Assembly (NCBI RefSeq): GCF_004402375.1
Contig: NZ_SOGJ01000015.1
Coordinates: 23,623 to 87,622 of the forward strand
DNA: 64,000 nucleotides
Source of the DNA: Cryobacterium breve
Lineage (GTDB): Bacteria > Actinomycetota > Actinomycetes > Actinomycetales > Microbacteriaceae
Direction of reading: 5' to 3'
Below the pieces are notes generated by a model. The model was not told the DNA's origin and did not search any database. It saw only the letters and a list, made by a program, of their open reading frames with translations. The stretch's first letter is position 1; every line of letters begins with the position of its first letter. A program made the position numbers and the translations under genes. This document shows positions 39,712 to 47,568 of the stretch, piece after piece.

Positions 39712-40197
39712 CTACCTGGTGGTGGTCCAGTCGAGGTTGATCAGGTCCCGGATGTAGATGTCCTCGCCCAGGCCCGACACCGACGGGTTCATCCGTAGCA
39801 GCTGCTGCACAGGCAGGTCGAACCGCTGCGCGATGGCGAAGAAGTCGTCACCCTCCAGCACGGTATAGCTGAGCGGGGCGCCCGCGCCGTCCGTGACCGG
39901 AGCGCCGGTGGCCCCCGCGGTGGCACCGAGGTCGATGGCCGGGCCATCGGGCAGAGGCTCGACCGGAACGGCTTCGGCATTTGGCGTGATGGTCGGATTC
40001 GGCACGACCGCGGCATCGGGCGACGACGTGGGCGTCGGCGTCGGCGTTGCGGTCGGCGTCGGCGTAGCCGTGACGGTCGCGGTAACCGTCGGCCCAGGGG
40101 CGGGGGAACAGCCCGTCAGTGCGATCGAGAGCGCGAGAAGGGCGCCCACCCTGGCCCAGGCGCGGAAGCGATCGGAAGTCGGTCGCGCAGAATCCAT
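39712..40197 (-). CDS. LysM-domain lipoprotein
   Basis: The 161-residue protein has a lipoprotein signal peptide ending in the lipobox ALTGC (Cys30), a Thr/Pro-rich spacer with repeated TPTPT units likely to be extended or O-mannosylated, and a C-terminal LysM-like domain YTVLEGDDFFAIAQRFDLPVQQLLRMNP. It should be anchored on the outer face of the membrane and touch peptidoglycan. A protein mannosyltransferase is encoded further along. GAGGGGAC precedes the ATG at 40197. Confidence 0.82.
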   Translation of the reverse strand: MDSARPTSDRFRAWARVGALLALSIALTGCSPAPGPTVTATVTATPTPTATPTPTPTSSPDAAVVPNPTITPNAEAVPVEPLPDGPAIDLGATAGATGAPVTDGAGAPLSYTVLEGDDFFAIAQRFDLPVQQLLRMNPSVSGLGEDIYIRDLINLDWTTTR

Positions 40198-40233
40198 CGG
40201 ATGTCCCCTCGAAATGGCGCTCGATTCCCCCCG

Positions 40234-40239
40234 AGCCTA
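40234..40239 (-). promoter_or_regulatory. -10 box of the LysM gene
   Basis: On the minus strand TAGGCT lies about 37 nt before the ATG, giving a short leader that contains the GAGGGGAC ribosome site. Confidence 0.45.
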
Positions 40240-40302
40240 TGCTGCCAGTTTAGGGTCCGGCACCACGGTCAGCATCCGGTCAGGGTCACCGCCGGATTAA
40301 GA

Positions 40303-41676
40303 TCAGCATTCGATCACGTTGACAGCGAGGCCACCCTCGCTCGTCTCCTTGTACTTGGTCGACATGTCCAAGCCGGTCTGGCGCATGGTTTCGATCACGG
40401 CGTCGAGGGAGACGAGGTGCGTGCCGTCGCCGTGCAGGGCCAGCCGGGCCGCCGACACTGCGGTCGACGAGGCGATGGCGTTGCGCTCGATGCAGGGCAC
40501 CTGCACGAGCCCGCCGACGGGGTCGCAGGTGAGGCCCAGGTGGTGCTCCATTGCGATCTCGGCGGCATTCTCCACCTGCCGCGGCGTGCCGCCGAGCACG
40601 GCGCAGAGGGCGCCGGCTGCCATCGCGCAGGCGGAGCCGACCTCGGCCTGGCAGCCGCCCTCCGCCCCGGAGATGGAGGCGTTGGCTTTGACGAGCGAAC
40701 CGATGGCGACGGCGGTGAGTAGATAGCGACGGATGCCCGCGGCATCCGCTCCGGGTACGAAGCGCAGGTAGTAGTGGCCGACCGCGGGGATGATGCCGGC
40801 CGCGCCGTTGGTGGGGGCGGTGACCACGCGGCCTCCGGCGGCGTTCTCCTCGTTGACGGCAAGGGCGAAGGCGTGCAACCACTCGGTCGAGGTGTCGCGT
40901 TCGCGCAGCGGCAACCGGTCATATTCCTCAAGCTGCATGCGTATGGCGGCGGCGCGGCGCTTGACGCGGAGGCCGCCGGGGAGGGTGCCAGTGGCCGCGA
41001 GCCCGGCCTCCACGCAGACGTGCATGGCGTCCCAGATAGCGTCGAGGCCGGCGTCGAGCGCCGCGGCCCCGTGAATCGCCTCCTCGTTGGCGCGGGCGAT
41101 GTCGCAGATGGCGACGTCGTCGAGATCGCAGAGGGCGAGGAGTTCGGCGCTGGAGGAATACTGCCTCGGCTGCGGTGCGCACCGGCCGGGGCCGATCGGG
41201 TCGCCGTCGCGGCGGATGAAACCGCCGCCGATCGAGTACCAGGTCTCTTCCAGCAGGGGGAGGCCGTCGTGGCCCCAGGCCGTCAGCGTTAGCGCATTCG
41301 GGTGACCGGGCAGCCGGGTGCGTGCCTCGAAGGCGACATCGTCCTTGCGGACCGGGATGGGATGGCTGCCGCCGAGCAGGAGCACGGCGTCGTCCGCCAG
41401 GCCGGACCAGGCAGAGCGCACGGCATCCGGGTCGCAGGTCTCGGGGCGCAGCCCGGCGAGGCCGGCCAGGACCGCGTCGGGTGTGCCGTGCCCGAGCCCG
41501 GTGGAGCCGAGCGACCCGTAGAGCGAGCAGCTGATCCGGGCCACGTCGGAGAGTCGACCGCCGTCGCGGAGGTGGTCGGCGAAGGTGAGCGCCGCCCGCA
41601 TCGGGCCGACCGTGTGGGAGCTGGAGGGGCCGATTCCGATGGAGAAGAGGTCGAGTGCCGACACATACGCAGTCAT
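40303..41676 (-). CDS. sdaA: L-serine ammonia-lyase (serine dehydratase), single chain
   Basis: SdaA deaminates L-serine to pyruvate and ammonia with an oxygen-sensitive 4Fe-4S cluster. The 457-residue protein fuses the beta domain (SIGIGPSSSHTVGPMRAA near 12-29) and the alpha domain (APTNGAAGIIPAV, GAEGGCQAEVGSACAMAA) in one chain. The cysteines in EGGCQAEVGSAC and CDPVGGLVQVPCIERN supply cluster ligands. The start codon lies 6 nt after a TACGAT box, suggesting a leaderless message. Serine is also the substrate of CysE, so this is a competing catabolic route. Confidence 0.95.
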   Translation of the reverse strand: MTAYVSALDLFSIGIGPSSSHTVGPMRAALTFADHLRDGGRLSDVARISCSLYGSLGSTGLGHGTPDAVLAGLAGLRPETCDPDAVRSAWSGLADDAVLLLGGSHPIPVRKDDVAFEARTRLPGHPNALTLTAWGHDGLPLLEETWYSIGGGFIRRDGDPIGPGRCAPQPRQYSSSAELLALCDLDDVAICDIARANEEAIHGAAALDAGLDAIWDAMHVCVEAGLAATGTLPGGLRVKRRAAAIRMQLEEYDRLPLRERDTSTEWLHAFALAVNEENAAGGRVVTAPTNGAAGIIPAVGHYYLRFVPGADAAGIRRYLLTAVAIGSLVKANASISGAEGGCQAEVGSACAMAAGALCAVLGGTPRQVENAAEIAMEHHLGLTCDPVGGLVQVPCIERNAIASSTAVSAARLALHGDGTHLVSLDAVIETMRQTGLDMSTKYKETSEGGLAVNVIEC

Positions 41677-41682
41677 CGCACC

Positions 41683-41688
41683 ATCGTA
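41683..41688 (-). promoter_or_regulatory. -10 box of sdaA, leaderless start
   Basis: Minus-strand TACGAT, then GGTGCG, then ATG. The box directly adjoins the hairpin that ends the upstream minus-strand genes. Confidence 0.5.
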
Positions 41689-41689
41689 A

Positions 41690-41718
41690 CCGTGCCCCGG
41701 TGCTACACCGGGGCACGG
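41690..41718 (-). terminator. hairpin terminator after the CoA-binding gene
   Basis: CCGTGCCCCGGTG (41690-41702) and CACCGGGGCACGG (41706-41718) form a perfect 13-bp stem with a 3-nt loop. It begins at the very next base after the stop codon of the CoA-binding gene. Only TTA follows instead of a long T run. Confidence 0.7.
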
Positions 41719-42357
41719 TCAGCGGATGGTCTTGCGCGCCGTGATCTGGCCGGTGTCGAACCCGAGGAGGTGCAGCCCGCCGTGGAACCGGGCGTGCTCG
41801 ATCTTGATACAGCGGTCCATCACCACGGTGAGGCCCTGCGATTCACCGTACTCGGCGGCCGCCTGGTTCCAGATTCCCAGCTGCACCCAGACGGTGGGGG
41901 CACCAATGGCGAGAACCTCGTCGATCACGGCTGGAATGTCGCCGGCCCGGCGGAAGACGTCGACGATGTCGGGCACCTCGGGCAGCGACGCGAGGCTCGG
42001 GTAGGCCGTTTCGCCGAGGATGGTCTTCGCGTTCGGGTTGACGAAGTACACCCGGTAGTCGCTCGACTGCTGCAGGTAGGTGCCCACGAAATAGCTGGAG
42101 CGGGCCGGATTCGGCGACGCGCCGACGATGGCGATCGACTTCGCCGCCCGTAGGATCTTCAACCGGGCCTTGGCGTCGGGGCCTTCCCAGGTGCGCTGAG
42201 ATTTCAGCAGCTTCGCGAGGGGGGAACCGGTGGGAACCGAGCAGCTGAGCCCGTTGGCGAGGTGCACGGTGTCGTGTGCGGCGGCATCCGTGGCCGGGGT
42301 GGTGTCGGAGGTGGTGTCGGAGGTGGTGTCGGCGCTCCGGTGCTGCTGCCCGCTCAT
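41719..42357 (-). CDS. CoA-binding domain protein (YccU-like) with N-terminal extension
   Basis: The 212-residue protein has the CoA/NAD-binding Rossmann domain from about 68: IAIVGASPNPARSSYFVGTYLQ, YFVNPNAKTILGETAYPSLASLPEVPDIVDVFR and VVMDRCIKIEH. Stand-alone YccU proteins are about 140 residues; here some 65 residues precede the domain, starting with Thr/Ser/Asp repeats DTTSDTTSDTT. Function is unknown; related domains bind CoA. The start overlaps the sulfhydrylase stop by 4 nt, so the two are translated together. Confidence 0.82.
   Translation of the reverse strand: MSGQQHRSADTTSDTTSDTTPATDAAAHDTVHLANGLSCSVPTGSPLAKLLKSQRTWEGPDAKARLKILRAAKSIAIVGASPNPARSSYFVGTYLQQSSDYRVYFVNPNAKTILGETAYPSLASLPEVPDIVDVFRRAGDIPAVIDEVLAIGAPTVWVQLGIWNQAAAEYGESQGLTVVMDRCIKIEHARFHGGLHLLGFDTGQITARKTIR
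42301..42330. repeat. 12-bp repeat in the CoA-binding gene
   Basis: Two and a half copies of GGTGTCGGAGGT (plus strand) encode the DTTS repeats at the N-terminus. Slippage would keep the frame. Confidence 0.75.
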
Positions 42358-43646
42358 TCGGTGCCCGCAATCCGGCCGAGGGCCTGGTCGAGATCGTAGA
42401 TGATGTCCTCGACGTCTTCGATGCCCACGCTGATCCGCACGAGGCCGGGCAATACCCCGGCGTCGACGAGCTGTGACTCGTTCAGCTGTGCGTGGGTAGT
42501 GGAGGCCGGGTGGATGACCAACGTCTTGGCGTCGCCGATGTTGGCGAGGTGACTGGCCAGATCGACCGATTCAATGAAGGTGCGACCGGCGTCGCGGCCG
42601 CCCCTCACGCCGAAGCTGAAGACAGAGCCGGGACCCTTCGGCAGGTATTTGAGGCCGCGCTGGTAGTGCGGATGGGCGGGCAGCCCGGCCCAGTTGACGA
42701 AGTCGATCCTCGGGTCAGCGTCGAGCCATTCGGCCACGACGCGTGCGTTGTCCACGTGCGCCTGCATGCGGAACGGCAGCGTCTCGACGCCCTGCGCGAG
42801 CAGGAACGCGGAGTGCGGGGAGAGAGCCGGCCCGATGTCGCGCAGCTGCTCGGCGCGCAGCCGGGTGAGGAAGGCGTACTCGCCGAAGTTGCCGGCCCAC
42901 TCGAGGCCGCCGTAGCTGGGCACCGGCTCGCCGAAGAGCGGGAACTTGTCGCTGTGCCAGTCGAAGCGTCCGCTCTCGACGACGACTCCACCGAGCGTGG
43001 TGCCGTGCCCGCCGAGGAATTTGGTGGCGGAGTGGATCACGATGTCGGCGCCCCACTCGATGGGCCGGGTCAGGTAGGGCGTGGCGATGGTCGAGTCGAT
43101 CACCAGGGGGATCCCGGCCGCGTGGGCGACGGCGGCGAGCCCCTCGATGTCGGCGACCTCGCCGGACGGGTTGGCCACCGTCTCGGCGAAGATCAACTTG
43201 GTCTTCTCGGTGATCGCGGCGGCGTAGTCGGCCGGATCCGCGCTCCGCACGAACGTCGTCTCGACCCCGAAACGGCGCAGGGTCACGTCGAGTTGGGTGA
43301 TCGAGCCGCCGTAGAGGTTCGCGCTGGAGACGATGTGGTCGCCTGAGCCGGCGAGGCTGGCGAAGGTGATGTACTGCGCGGAGAGGCCGCTGGCGGTGGC
43401 GACGGCGCCGAGTCCGCCCTCGAGACTGGCCACGCGTTCCTCGAATGCCGCCACGGTCGGGTTCGAGAGGCGGGAGTAGACGTTGCCGTACTTCTGTAGG
43501 GCGAACCGGGCCGCGGCATCCCTCGTGTCATCAAAGACGAACGCGCTGGTCTGGTAGATCGGCAGGGCCCGCGCGCCGGTGACGGCGTCGGGGATGTTGC
43601 CTGCGTGGATTGCCCGGGTCTTGAAACCGTACTCGCGATCTGCCAT
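42354..43646 (-). CDS. metY: O-acetylhomoserine aminocarboxypropyltransferase (sulfhydrylase)
   Basis: This Cys/Met-metabolism PLP enzyme makes homocysteine from O-acetylhomoserine and sulfide. The 430-residue length and motifs fit the OAH sulfhydrylase branch: YSRLSNPTVAAFEERVASLEGG, the PLP lysine K209 in HSATKFLGGHGTTLGG, and RFDWHSDKFPLF with the long internal loop typical of this branch. The C-terminal VRISVGIEDVEDIIYDLDQAL is conserved. The start is 6 nt after a TAACGT box (leaderless). It is coupled to the CoA-binding gene. Homoserine is made by Hom encoded in the same window. Confidence 0.93.
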   Translation of the reverse strand: MADREYGFKTRAIHAGNIPDAVTGARALPIYQTSAFVFDDTRDAAARFALQKYGNVYSRLSNPTVAAFEERVASLEGGLGAVATASGLSAQYITFASLAGSGDHIVSSANLYGGSITQLDVTLRRFGVETTFVRSADPADYAAAITEKTKLIFAETVANPSGEVADIEGLAAVAHAAGIPLVIDSTIATPYLTRPIEWGADIVIHSATKFLGGHGTTLGGVVVESGRFDWHSDKFPLFGEPVPSYGGLEWAGNFGEYAFLTRLRAEQLRDIGPALSPHSAFLLAQGVETLPFRMQAHVDNARVVAEWLDADPRIDFVNWAGLPAHPHYQRGLKYLPKGPGSVFSFGVRGGRDAGRTFIESVDLASHLANIGDAKTLVIHPASTTHAQLNESQLVDAGVLPGLVRISVGIEDVEDIIYDLDQALGRIAGTE

Positions 43647-43652
43647 GGCCTT

Positions 43653-43658
43653 ACGTTA
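43653..43658 (-). promoter_or_regulatory. -10 box of the sulfhydrylase gene, leaderless start
   Basis: Minus-strand TAACGT is followed by AAGGCC and the ATG, a 6-nt spacing. Confidence 0.45.
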
Positions 43659-43764
43659 GCGAGGATCGACGCGGGTTCCGGGCGCTCGCGTAACAGTGTG
43701 AAACGGATGCCGCCCGGGCCGGGGCGATGCCCCGCGGGTGACAGTCGTCAGGCAGGATGGTGGC

Positions 43765-44940
43765 ATGGAAGAGAGCATGGAGACGGTCGTCATTGGCGGC
43801 GGGGCAATGGGGTCGGCGACGGCCTGGCAGCTGGCGCGACGGGGCCGACCGGTCACCGTGCTGGAACGCTTCACGCCCGGGCACGCCAACGGTGCCTCGC
43901 ACGGTGCCTCCCGGAATTTCAACACCGCCTACGCGGAACCCACGTACGTGAGCATGCTCGCCGAAGCGCTGCCGCTCTGGCGCGAGCTTGAGGTCGAGAC
44001 GGCGAGCCGGCTGCTCCGCCAGGTCGGGGTCGTCAACCACGGGCCGAATCCGTCGTTCGACCGGGTGGCGGCGGCGCTGTCCCAGGCGGGCCTGGGCGCC
44101 GAGTTCCTCGCGCCGGAGGCCGCGGCCGAACGCTGGCCGGGCATCCGTTTCGACGGTCGGGTGCTGTTCGCGCCCGACGCCGGCCGGGTGAACGCGGATG
44201 CCGCGGTGACCGCCCTGCAGACCGCGGCGACCGCCGCCGGGGCCGACGTGCGGCACGGCATCCGTGTGCTGCGACTCGAGGTGCAGGGTGACGACCGGGT
44301 GCGCGTGACCCACGAGACCGGCACGATCATTGCCCGGCGAGCCGTCGTCACGGTCGGCGCGTGGACCAGCGGTCTGCTGGCCGGGGTGGTTCCGGTGCCG
44401 CGACTCACGGTGACGCAGGAACAGCCCGCACACTTCGCCCTGCGCGACGCCTCCCCGGCGGCCGCCGCGCGCGCGGAGACGGAGTGGCCCGGCTTCAATC
44501 ACACGCCCGCGCGGTCCGACCTGCGCTACGGCTACTGGTATTCGCCCGTCTACGGCATGTACACGCCCGGCCAGGGGATCAAGGCCGGCTGGCACGGCGT
44601 GGGCCCCGGCACCGACCCGGATGCGCGCAGTTTCGCGCCCGAGCCCGTTCAGCTGGCCGCATTGGCGCGATATGTGCGCGAGTGGCTGCCCGGCGCCGAC
44701 CCCGACGTGCCGGACCCAGTCAGCTGCACCTACACGACCACGGTCGACGAGGACTTCGTGCTTGACCGGGTCGGCCCGGTGATCGTGGGTGCCGGCTTCA
44801 GCGGCCACGGCTTCAAGTTCACGCCCGCGGTCGGGCGCATCCTGGCCGACCTGGCCACGGATGCCGCCGCCGCGCCGCCTCTGTTCGCCCTGAACCGGAG
44901 GCCGAACGCCGCTGCCGGTGGCTGGCTCTCCCGCCGCTGA
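43765..44940 (+). CDS. FAD-dependent amine oxidase (sarcosine / N-methyltryptophan oxidase family)
   Basis: The 391-residue enzyme has the FAD loop VVIGGGAMGSATAWQLARRG at the N-terminus and the family C-terminus CTYTTTVDEDFVLDR...IVGAGFSGHGFKFTPAVG. C321 in the CTYT block is the residue that binds FAD covalently in monomeric sarcosine oxidase and SolA. It would oxidise an N-methyl or secondary amino acid, releasing hydrogen peroxide; the exact substrate is open. ATG 43765 lies 6 nt after a CAGGAT box; ATG 43777 with GGAAGAG upstream is an alternative. Followed by palindromic repeat copy 1. Confidence 0.87.
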   Translation: MEESMETVVIGGGAMGSATAWQLARRGRPVTVLERFTPGHANGASHGASRNFNTAYAEPTYVSMLAEALPLWRELEVETASRLLRQVGVVNHGPNPSFDRVAAALSQAGLGAEFLAPEAAAERWPGIRFDGRVLFAPDAGRVNADAAVTALQTAATAAGADVRHGIRVLRLEVQGDDRVRVTHETGTIIARRAVVTVGAWTSGLLAGVVPVPRLTVTQEQPAHFALRDASPAAAARAETEWPGFNHTPARSDLRYGYWYSPVYGMYTPGQGIKAGWHGVGPGTDPDARSFAPEPVQLAALARYVREWLPGADPDVPDPVSCTYTTTVDEDFVLDRVGPVIVGAGFSGHGFKFTPAVGRILADLATDAAAAPPLFALNRRPNAAAGGWLSRR

Positions 44941-44980
44941 GCGCCGCCTCGCTCGAGCGCCGCCTCCCTGTCCGGCGTCG

Positions 44981-45065
44981 AACCAATTCGACGGAGATTT
45001 TGGCCCCAGAGCCCGACTCCGGACTGTTTCGGGCCGATTTCGGCTGAATCTCCGTCGAATTCGTT
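44981..45065. repeat. dispersed intergenic palindrome, copy 1
   Basis: The left arm AACCAATTCGACGGAGATT (44981-44999) is the reverse complement of the right arm 45047-45065 except at one base. The spacer is 47 nt and contains GCCCGACTCCGG and TTTCGGGCCGATTTCGG. It lies between the convergent ends of the amine oxidase and YeiH-like genes. Copy 2 is at 49986-50070. Confidence 0.85.
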
Positions 45066-45102
45066 CTGGGCTGAGCAGCGGTTGAGACTGGCCGTGTGTT
45101 GC

Positions 45103-46095
45103 TTAGGGCAGCTGCACGGCGGCGAAGGAGAGGGTGGCGATCAGCGTCCAGGAGATCAGCCCCACGAGGAGGGCCTTGCCCCCGGTGCGCAGGATGGAAC
45201 TGAGGTTCACGGCTGCGCCGAGCCCGAAGAGCGCTATCGCGAGCAGGTAGGTCTGCACGGTGTCCACACCGATCAGAACAGTCCCGGGCACGGGCACGAA
45301 CGTGCGCACGAGCACGGCGACCAGGAAGCCGCCTACGAACAACGGCACGAGCGGCGGGCGGGTGGCAGGGGCGTCTGTCACCGTGGAGATACCAGACTCA
45401 CGGCGACGCTCACCGACGGCGACGACGGCGACGATGGGCGCAAGCAGCAGCACCCGGGTGAGCTTGACGACCACGGCCACGGCCAGTGCGGCGGGCCCGG
45501 CGATCTGAGCGGTGGCGACCACCTGCCCGACGTCGTGCACTCCCGCGCCAACCCAGTGCCCGAATTGCAGGTCGGTCAGGCCCAACGGATGCCACAGCAC
45601 CGGCAGCACTGCGATGGCCAGCGTTCCGCAGAGGGTGACCAGGGCGATCGGGGTCGCCGTGTCGGCATCCTTCGCCTTGACCACCCCGCTCATCGCGCCG
45701 ATCGCGGACGCCCCGCAGATCGAGAACCCGGTGGCGATCAGGATCGGTTGGCGTCCTGGCAGGCGAAGGGCGCGTCCGAGCCAGTAGGTGCCGACGAAGG
45801 TGAGCATTACGATCAGCACGGTGCCGAGGATGGTCACCCAGCCCAGGCCCAGGATGTCCACCAGGCTCAGCTTCAGTCCGAGCAACACGATGCCGATGCG
45901 CATTATCCGGCTGGCGGCGAGTGACAGGCCCGGGGCGAGGACACCTGTCATCGCCCGGCGGGCGACCGGGAGATTGCCGGCGACGATTCCAAAGGCGACC
46001 GCGAGGGTGAGCAGCGGCAGCGCGGGGAAGAACGTGTGCACGGTTCCGGCGAGCAGCGCGGCGGCGGCCGCGACCAGCACACCGGGCAGCCACAT
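45103..46095 (-). CDS. YeiH family putative sulfate exporter
   Basis: The 330-residue protein has about ten membrane helices and the family motifs PLLTLAVAFGIVAGN, RIGIVLLGLKLSL, ATGFSICGASAIGA and WVGAGVHDVGQVVA. The family is annotated as possible sulfate exporters on thin evidence; the transported compound is uncertain. ATG 46095 is selected because a TAAGCT box lies 7 nt before it and the first helix starts there; a frame open to 46230 would add a charged tail. Monocistronic. Confidence 0.85.
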   Translation of the reverse strand: MWLPGVLVAAAAALLAGTVHTFFPALPLLTLAVAFGIVAGNLPVARRAMTGVLAPGLSLAASRIMRIGIVLLGLKLSLVDILGLGWVTILGTVLIVMLTFVGTYWLGRALRLPGRQPILIATGFSICGASAIGAMSGVVKAKDADTATPIALVTLCGTLAIAVLPVLWHPLGLTDLQFGHWVGAGVHDVGQVVATAQIAGPAALAVAVVVKLTRVLLLAPIVAVVAVGERRRESGISTVTDAPATRPPLVPLFVGGFLVAVLVRTFVPVPGTVLIGVDTVQTYLLAIALFGLGAAVNLSSILRTGGKALLVGLISWTLIATLSFAAVQLP

Positions 46096-46102
46096 TGCGC
46101 CA

Positions 46103-46108
46103 AGCTTA
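46103..46108 (-). promoter_or_regulatory. -10 box of the yeiH-like gene, leaderless start
   Basis: Minus-strand TAAGCT is followed by TGGCGCA and the ATG. Confidence 0.5.
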
Positions 46109-46236
46109 CGGCCATCCTCACCGGGGGTGGGCTCGCCGCCCGGCGTCGCCCCCTTGCTGCCCGACCTTAAGCCCCTGCCGAGTCGTCGTCGAGCCGCTGT
46201 TGAGCAGTCGCTGATCAGTCGCTGGGCCAACGGAAG

Positions 46237-46269
46237 AGAGGGGGTGCGGAGCTGTCCGCAACCCCCTCT
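46237..46269 (-). terminator. hairpin terminator after the desaturase gene
   Basis: AGAGGGGG and TGCGGA (46237-46250) pair with TCCGCA and CCCCCTCT (46255-46260 and 46262-46269), with one bulged A and a 4-nt loop. It starts 15 nt beyond the desaturase stop codon. The minus-strand tail is CTCTTCC, only moderately T-rich; the plus side reads TCTAT. Confidence 0.75.
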
Positions 46270-46284
46270 TCTATCGGTCCGGGT

Positions 46285-47385
46285 CTACCGGTGGTGGAAC
46301 CGGGCGACCATCGGGCAGTCGAACGGATCGCGGGCGCTGAGGCCGACCTTGTTCAGGTAGGCGATGACGATCCCGTACGACTCGAAGAGCGATGTCTCGG
46401 TGTAGAGGATGTTGTGCGTCTTGCAGTATTCCTTGGTGATCTCCTGCGCTTTGCGCAGGTGCGGGCGGGCCATGTTCGGGAACAGGTGGTGCTCGACCTG
46501 ATAGTTCAAACCACCCATGAACGTGTCCATGAACGTACCGCCACGGATGTTGCGTGACGTGAGCACCTGGCGACGAAGAAAGTCCACCTTGCTCTCGTGG
46601 GGCAACTGAGGCATGCCCTTGTGGTTCGGCGCGAAGGATGCGCCCATGTAGACGCCGAACACAGCCAGCTGAACGCCGATGAACGCGAACGCCATACCAA
46701 CGGGCAGGAAGTAGAAGATTGCGGCGACGTAGAGAACGATGCGGGTGGACAGCATGCTGATTTCGAGCCAGCGCTTGTCGACCTTCTTCTTGCCGAAGAC
46801 GGTCTTGAAGCCCTGAACGTGCAGGTTGAACCCTTCCGCCATCAACAGCGGAAAGAAGAGGTAGCCCTGCTTGCGGGTGACGAATGAGCCGATCCAGCTG
46901 ACCTTCGCGGCATCCTCTTCGCGGAAGACGATGAAGTCAGGGGCGATGTCAGGGTCTTTGCCGATGACGTTCGGGTTGGCGTGGTGTCGGCTGTGCTTGT
47001 GCATCCACCAGGCGTAGCTGATGCCGACGAACAGGTTGGCGAGGATGCGCCCGGCACGGTCGTTCGCTCTTCCTCCCTCGAACACCTGGCGGTGCGACGC
47101 CTCATGGGCGAGGAACGCGAACTGGGTGAGGATGATGCCGAGCACGCCGGCCACAATGAGCTGGTACCAACTGTCGCCGAGCAGAACGAAGGCGGTGCCG
47201 GTGGCGAGGGTGGCCAGAACCAGCATCGAGAAGACGAACCAGTAGAAGCCCGTGGCCCGCTTCAGAAGGCCAAGGTTGCGCACGGTGTGCAGCAGCGATG
47301 AGTACTCGGTGGTGGGGTTTTTCGAATCGCCGCCAGGGCGAGTCTTGACAATACGCACCGTGGGTGCGGCAACAGCTTCCGACAT
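46285..47385 (-). CDS. acyl-lipid fatty acid desaturase
   Basis: Introduces a double bond into membrane acyl chains, using O2 and a di-iron centre. The 366-residue protein has four membrane segments and three histidine boxes: HEASH (about 94), HKHSRHHANP (about 129), and HHLFPN near the C-terminus preceded by NYQVEHH. The pattern fits delta-9-like/front-end actinobacterial desaturases. The usual role is keeping membranes fluid in the cold. AAAGGCC precedes the ATG at 47385. The 183-nt upstream gap is unusually AT-rich and palindromic. Confidence 0.92.
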   Translation of the reverse strand: MSEAVAAPTVRIVKTRPGGDSKNPTTEYSSLLHTVRNLGLLKRATGFYWFVFSMLVLATLATGTAFVLLGDSWYQLIVAGVLGIILTQFAFLAHEASHRQVFEGGRANDRAGRILANLFVGISYAWWMHKHSRHHANPNVIGKDPDIAPDFIVFREEDAAKVSWIGSFVTRKQGYLFFPLLMAEGFNLHVQGFKTVFGKKKVDKRWLEISMLSTRIVLYVAAIFYFLPVGMAFAFIGVQLAVFGVYMGASFAPNHKGMPQLPHESKVDFLRRQVLTSRNIRGGTFMDTFMGGLNYQVEHHLFPNMARPHLRKAQEITKEYCKTHNILYTETSLFESYGIVIAYLNKVGLSARDPFDCPMVARFHHR

Positions 47386-47442
47386 GAGGCCTTTGGTTTG
47401 TATCCGGACTTCTCAGTCGGTGATGGAGCAAACACTCGTAAA

Positions 47443-47460
47443 ACAGATATCTGTATCCTA
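47443..47460 (-). promoter_or_regulatory. palindrome at a candidate promoter of the desaturase
   Basis: ACAGATATCTGT (47443-47454) is a perfect 12-bp palindrome immediately downstream, in the minus direction, of TAGGAT (47455-47460), a good -10. A regulator bound here would cover the transcription start. A start near 47448 leaves a leader of about 62 nt. Confidence 0.45.
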
Positions 47461-47469
47461 CGGGCCGGA

Positions 47470-47566
47470 CCCCTCGGGAAGGGGGCTTTTCACACCGCTT
47501 TCCCAGTCGCTATATGCCCACAACGGCATATGAAAGGCATTCAGTTTCTCCGAATCGCACGTGCGA
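47470..47566. other. cluster of palindromes between mannosyltransferase and desaturase
   Basis: Besides the operator-like palindrome this gap has CCCCT/AGGGG (47470-47484), ATATGCC/GGCATAT (47512-47518 with 47525-47531) and the perfect palindrome TCGCACGTGCGA (47555-47566), which directly follows the mannosyltransferase stop. None has a T tail in the minus direction, so which one terminates is unclear. Confidence 0.5.
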
Positions 47567-47568
47567 AC

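Noticed and set aside
44941..45102. An insertion-sequence remnant around palindrome copy 1
   Set aside because: There is no transposase fragment and no target duplication; only the palindrome itself is supported.
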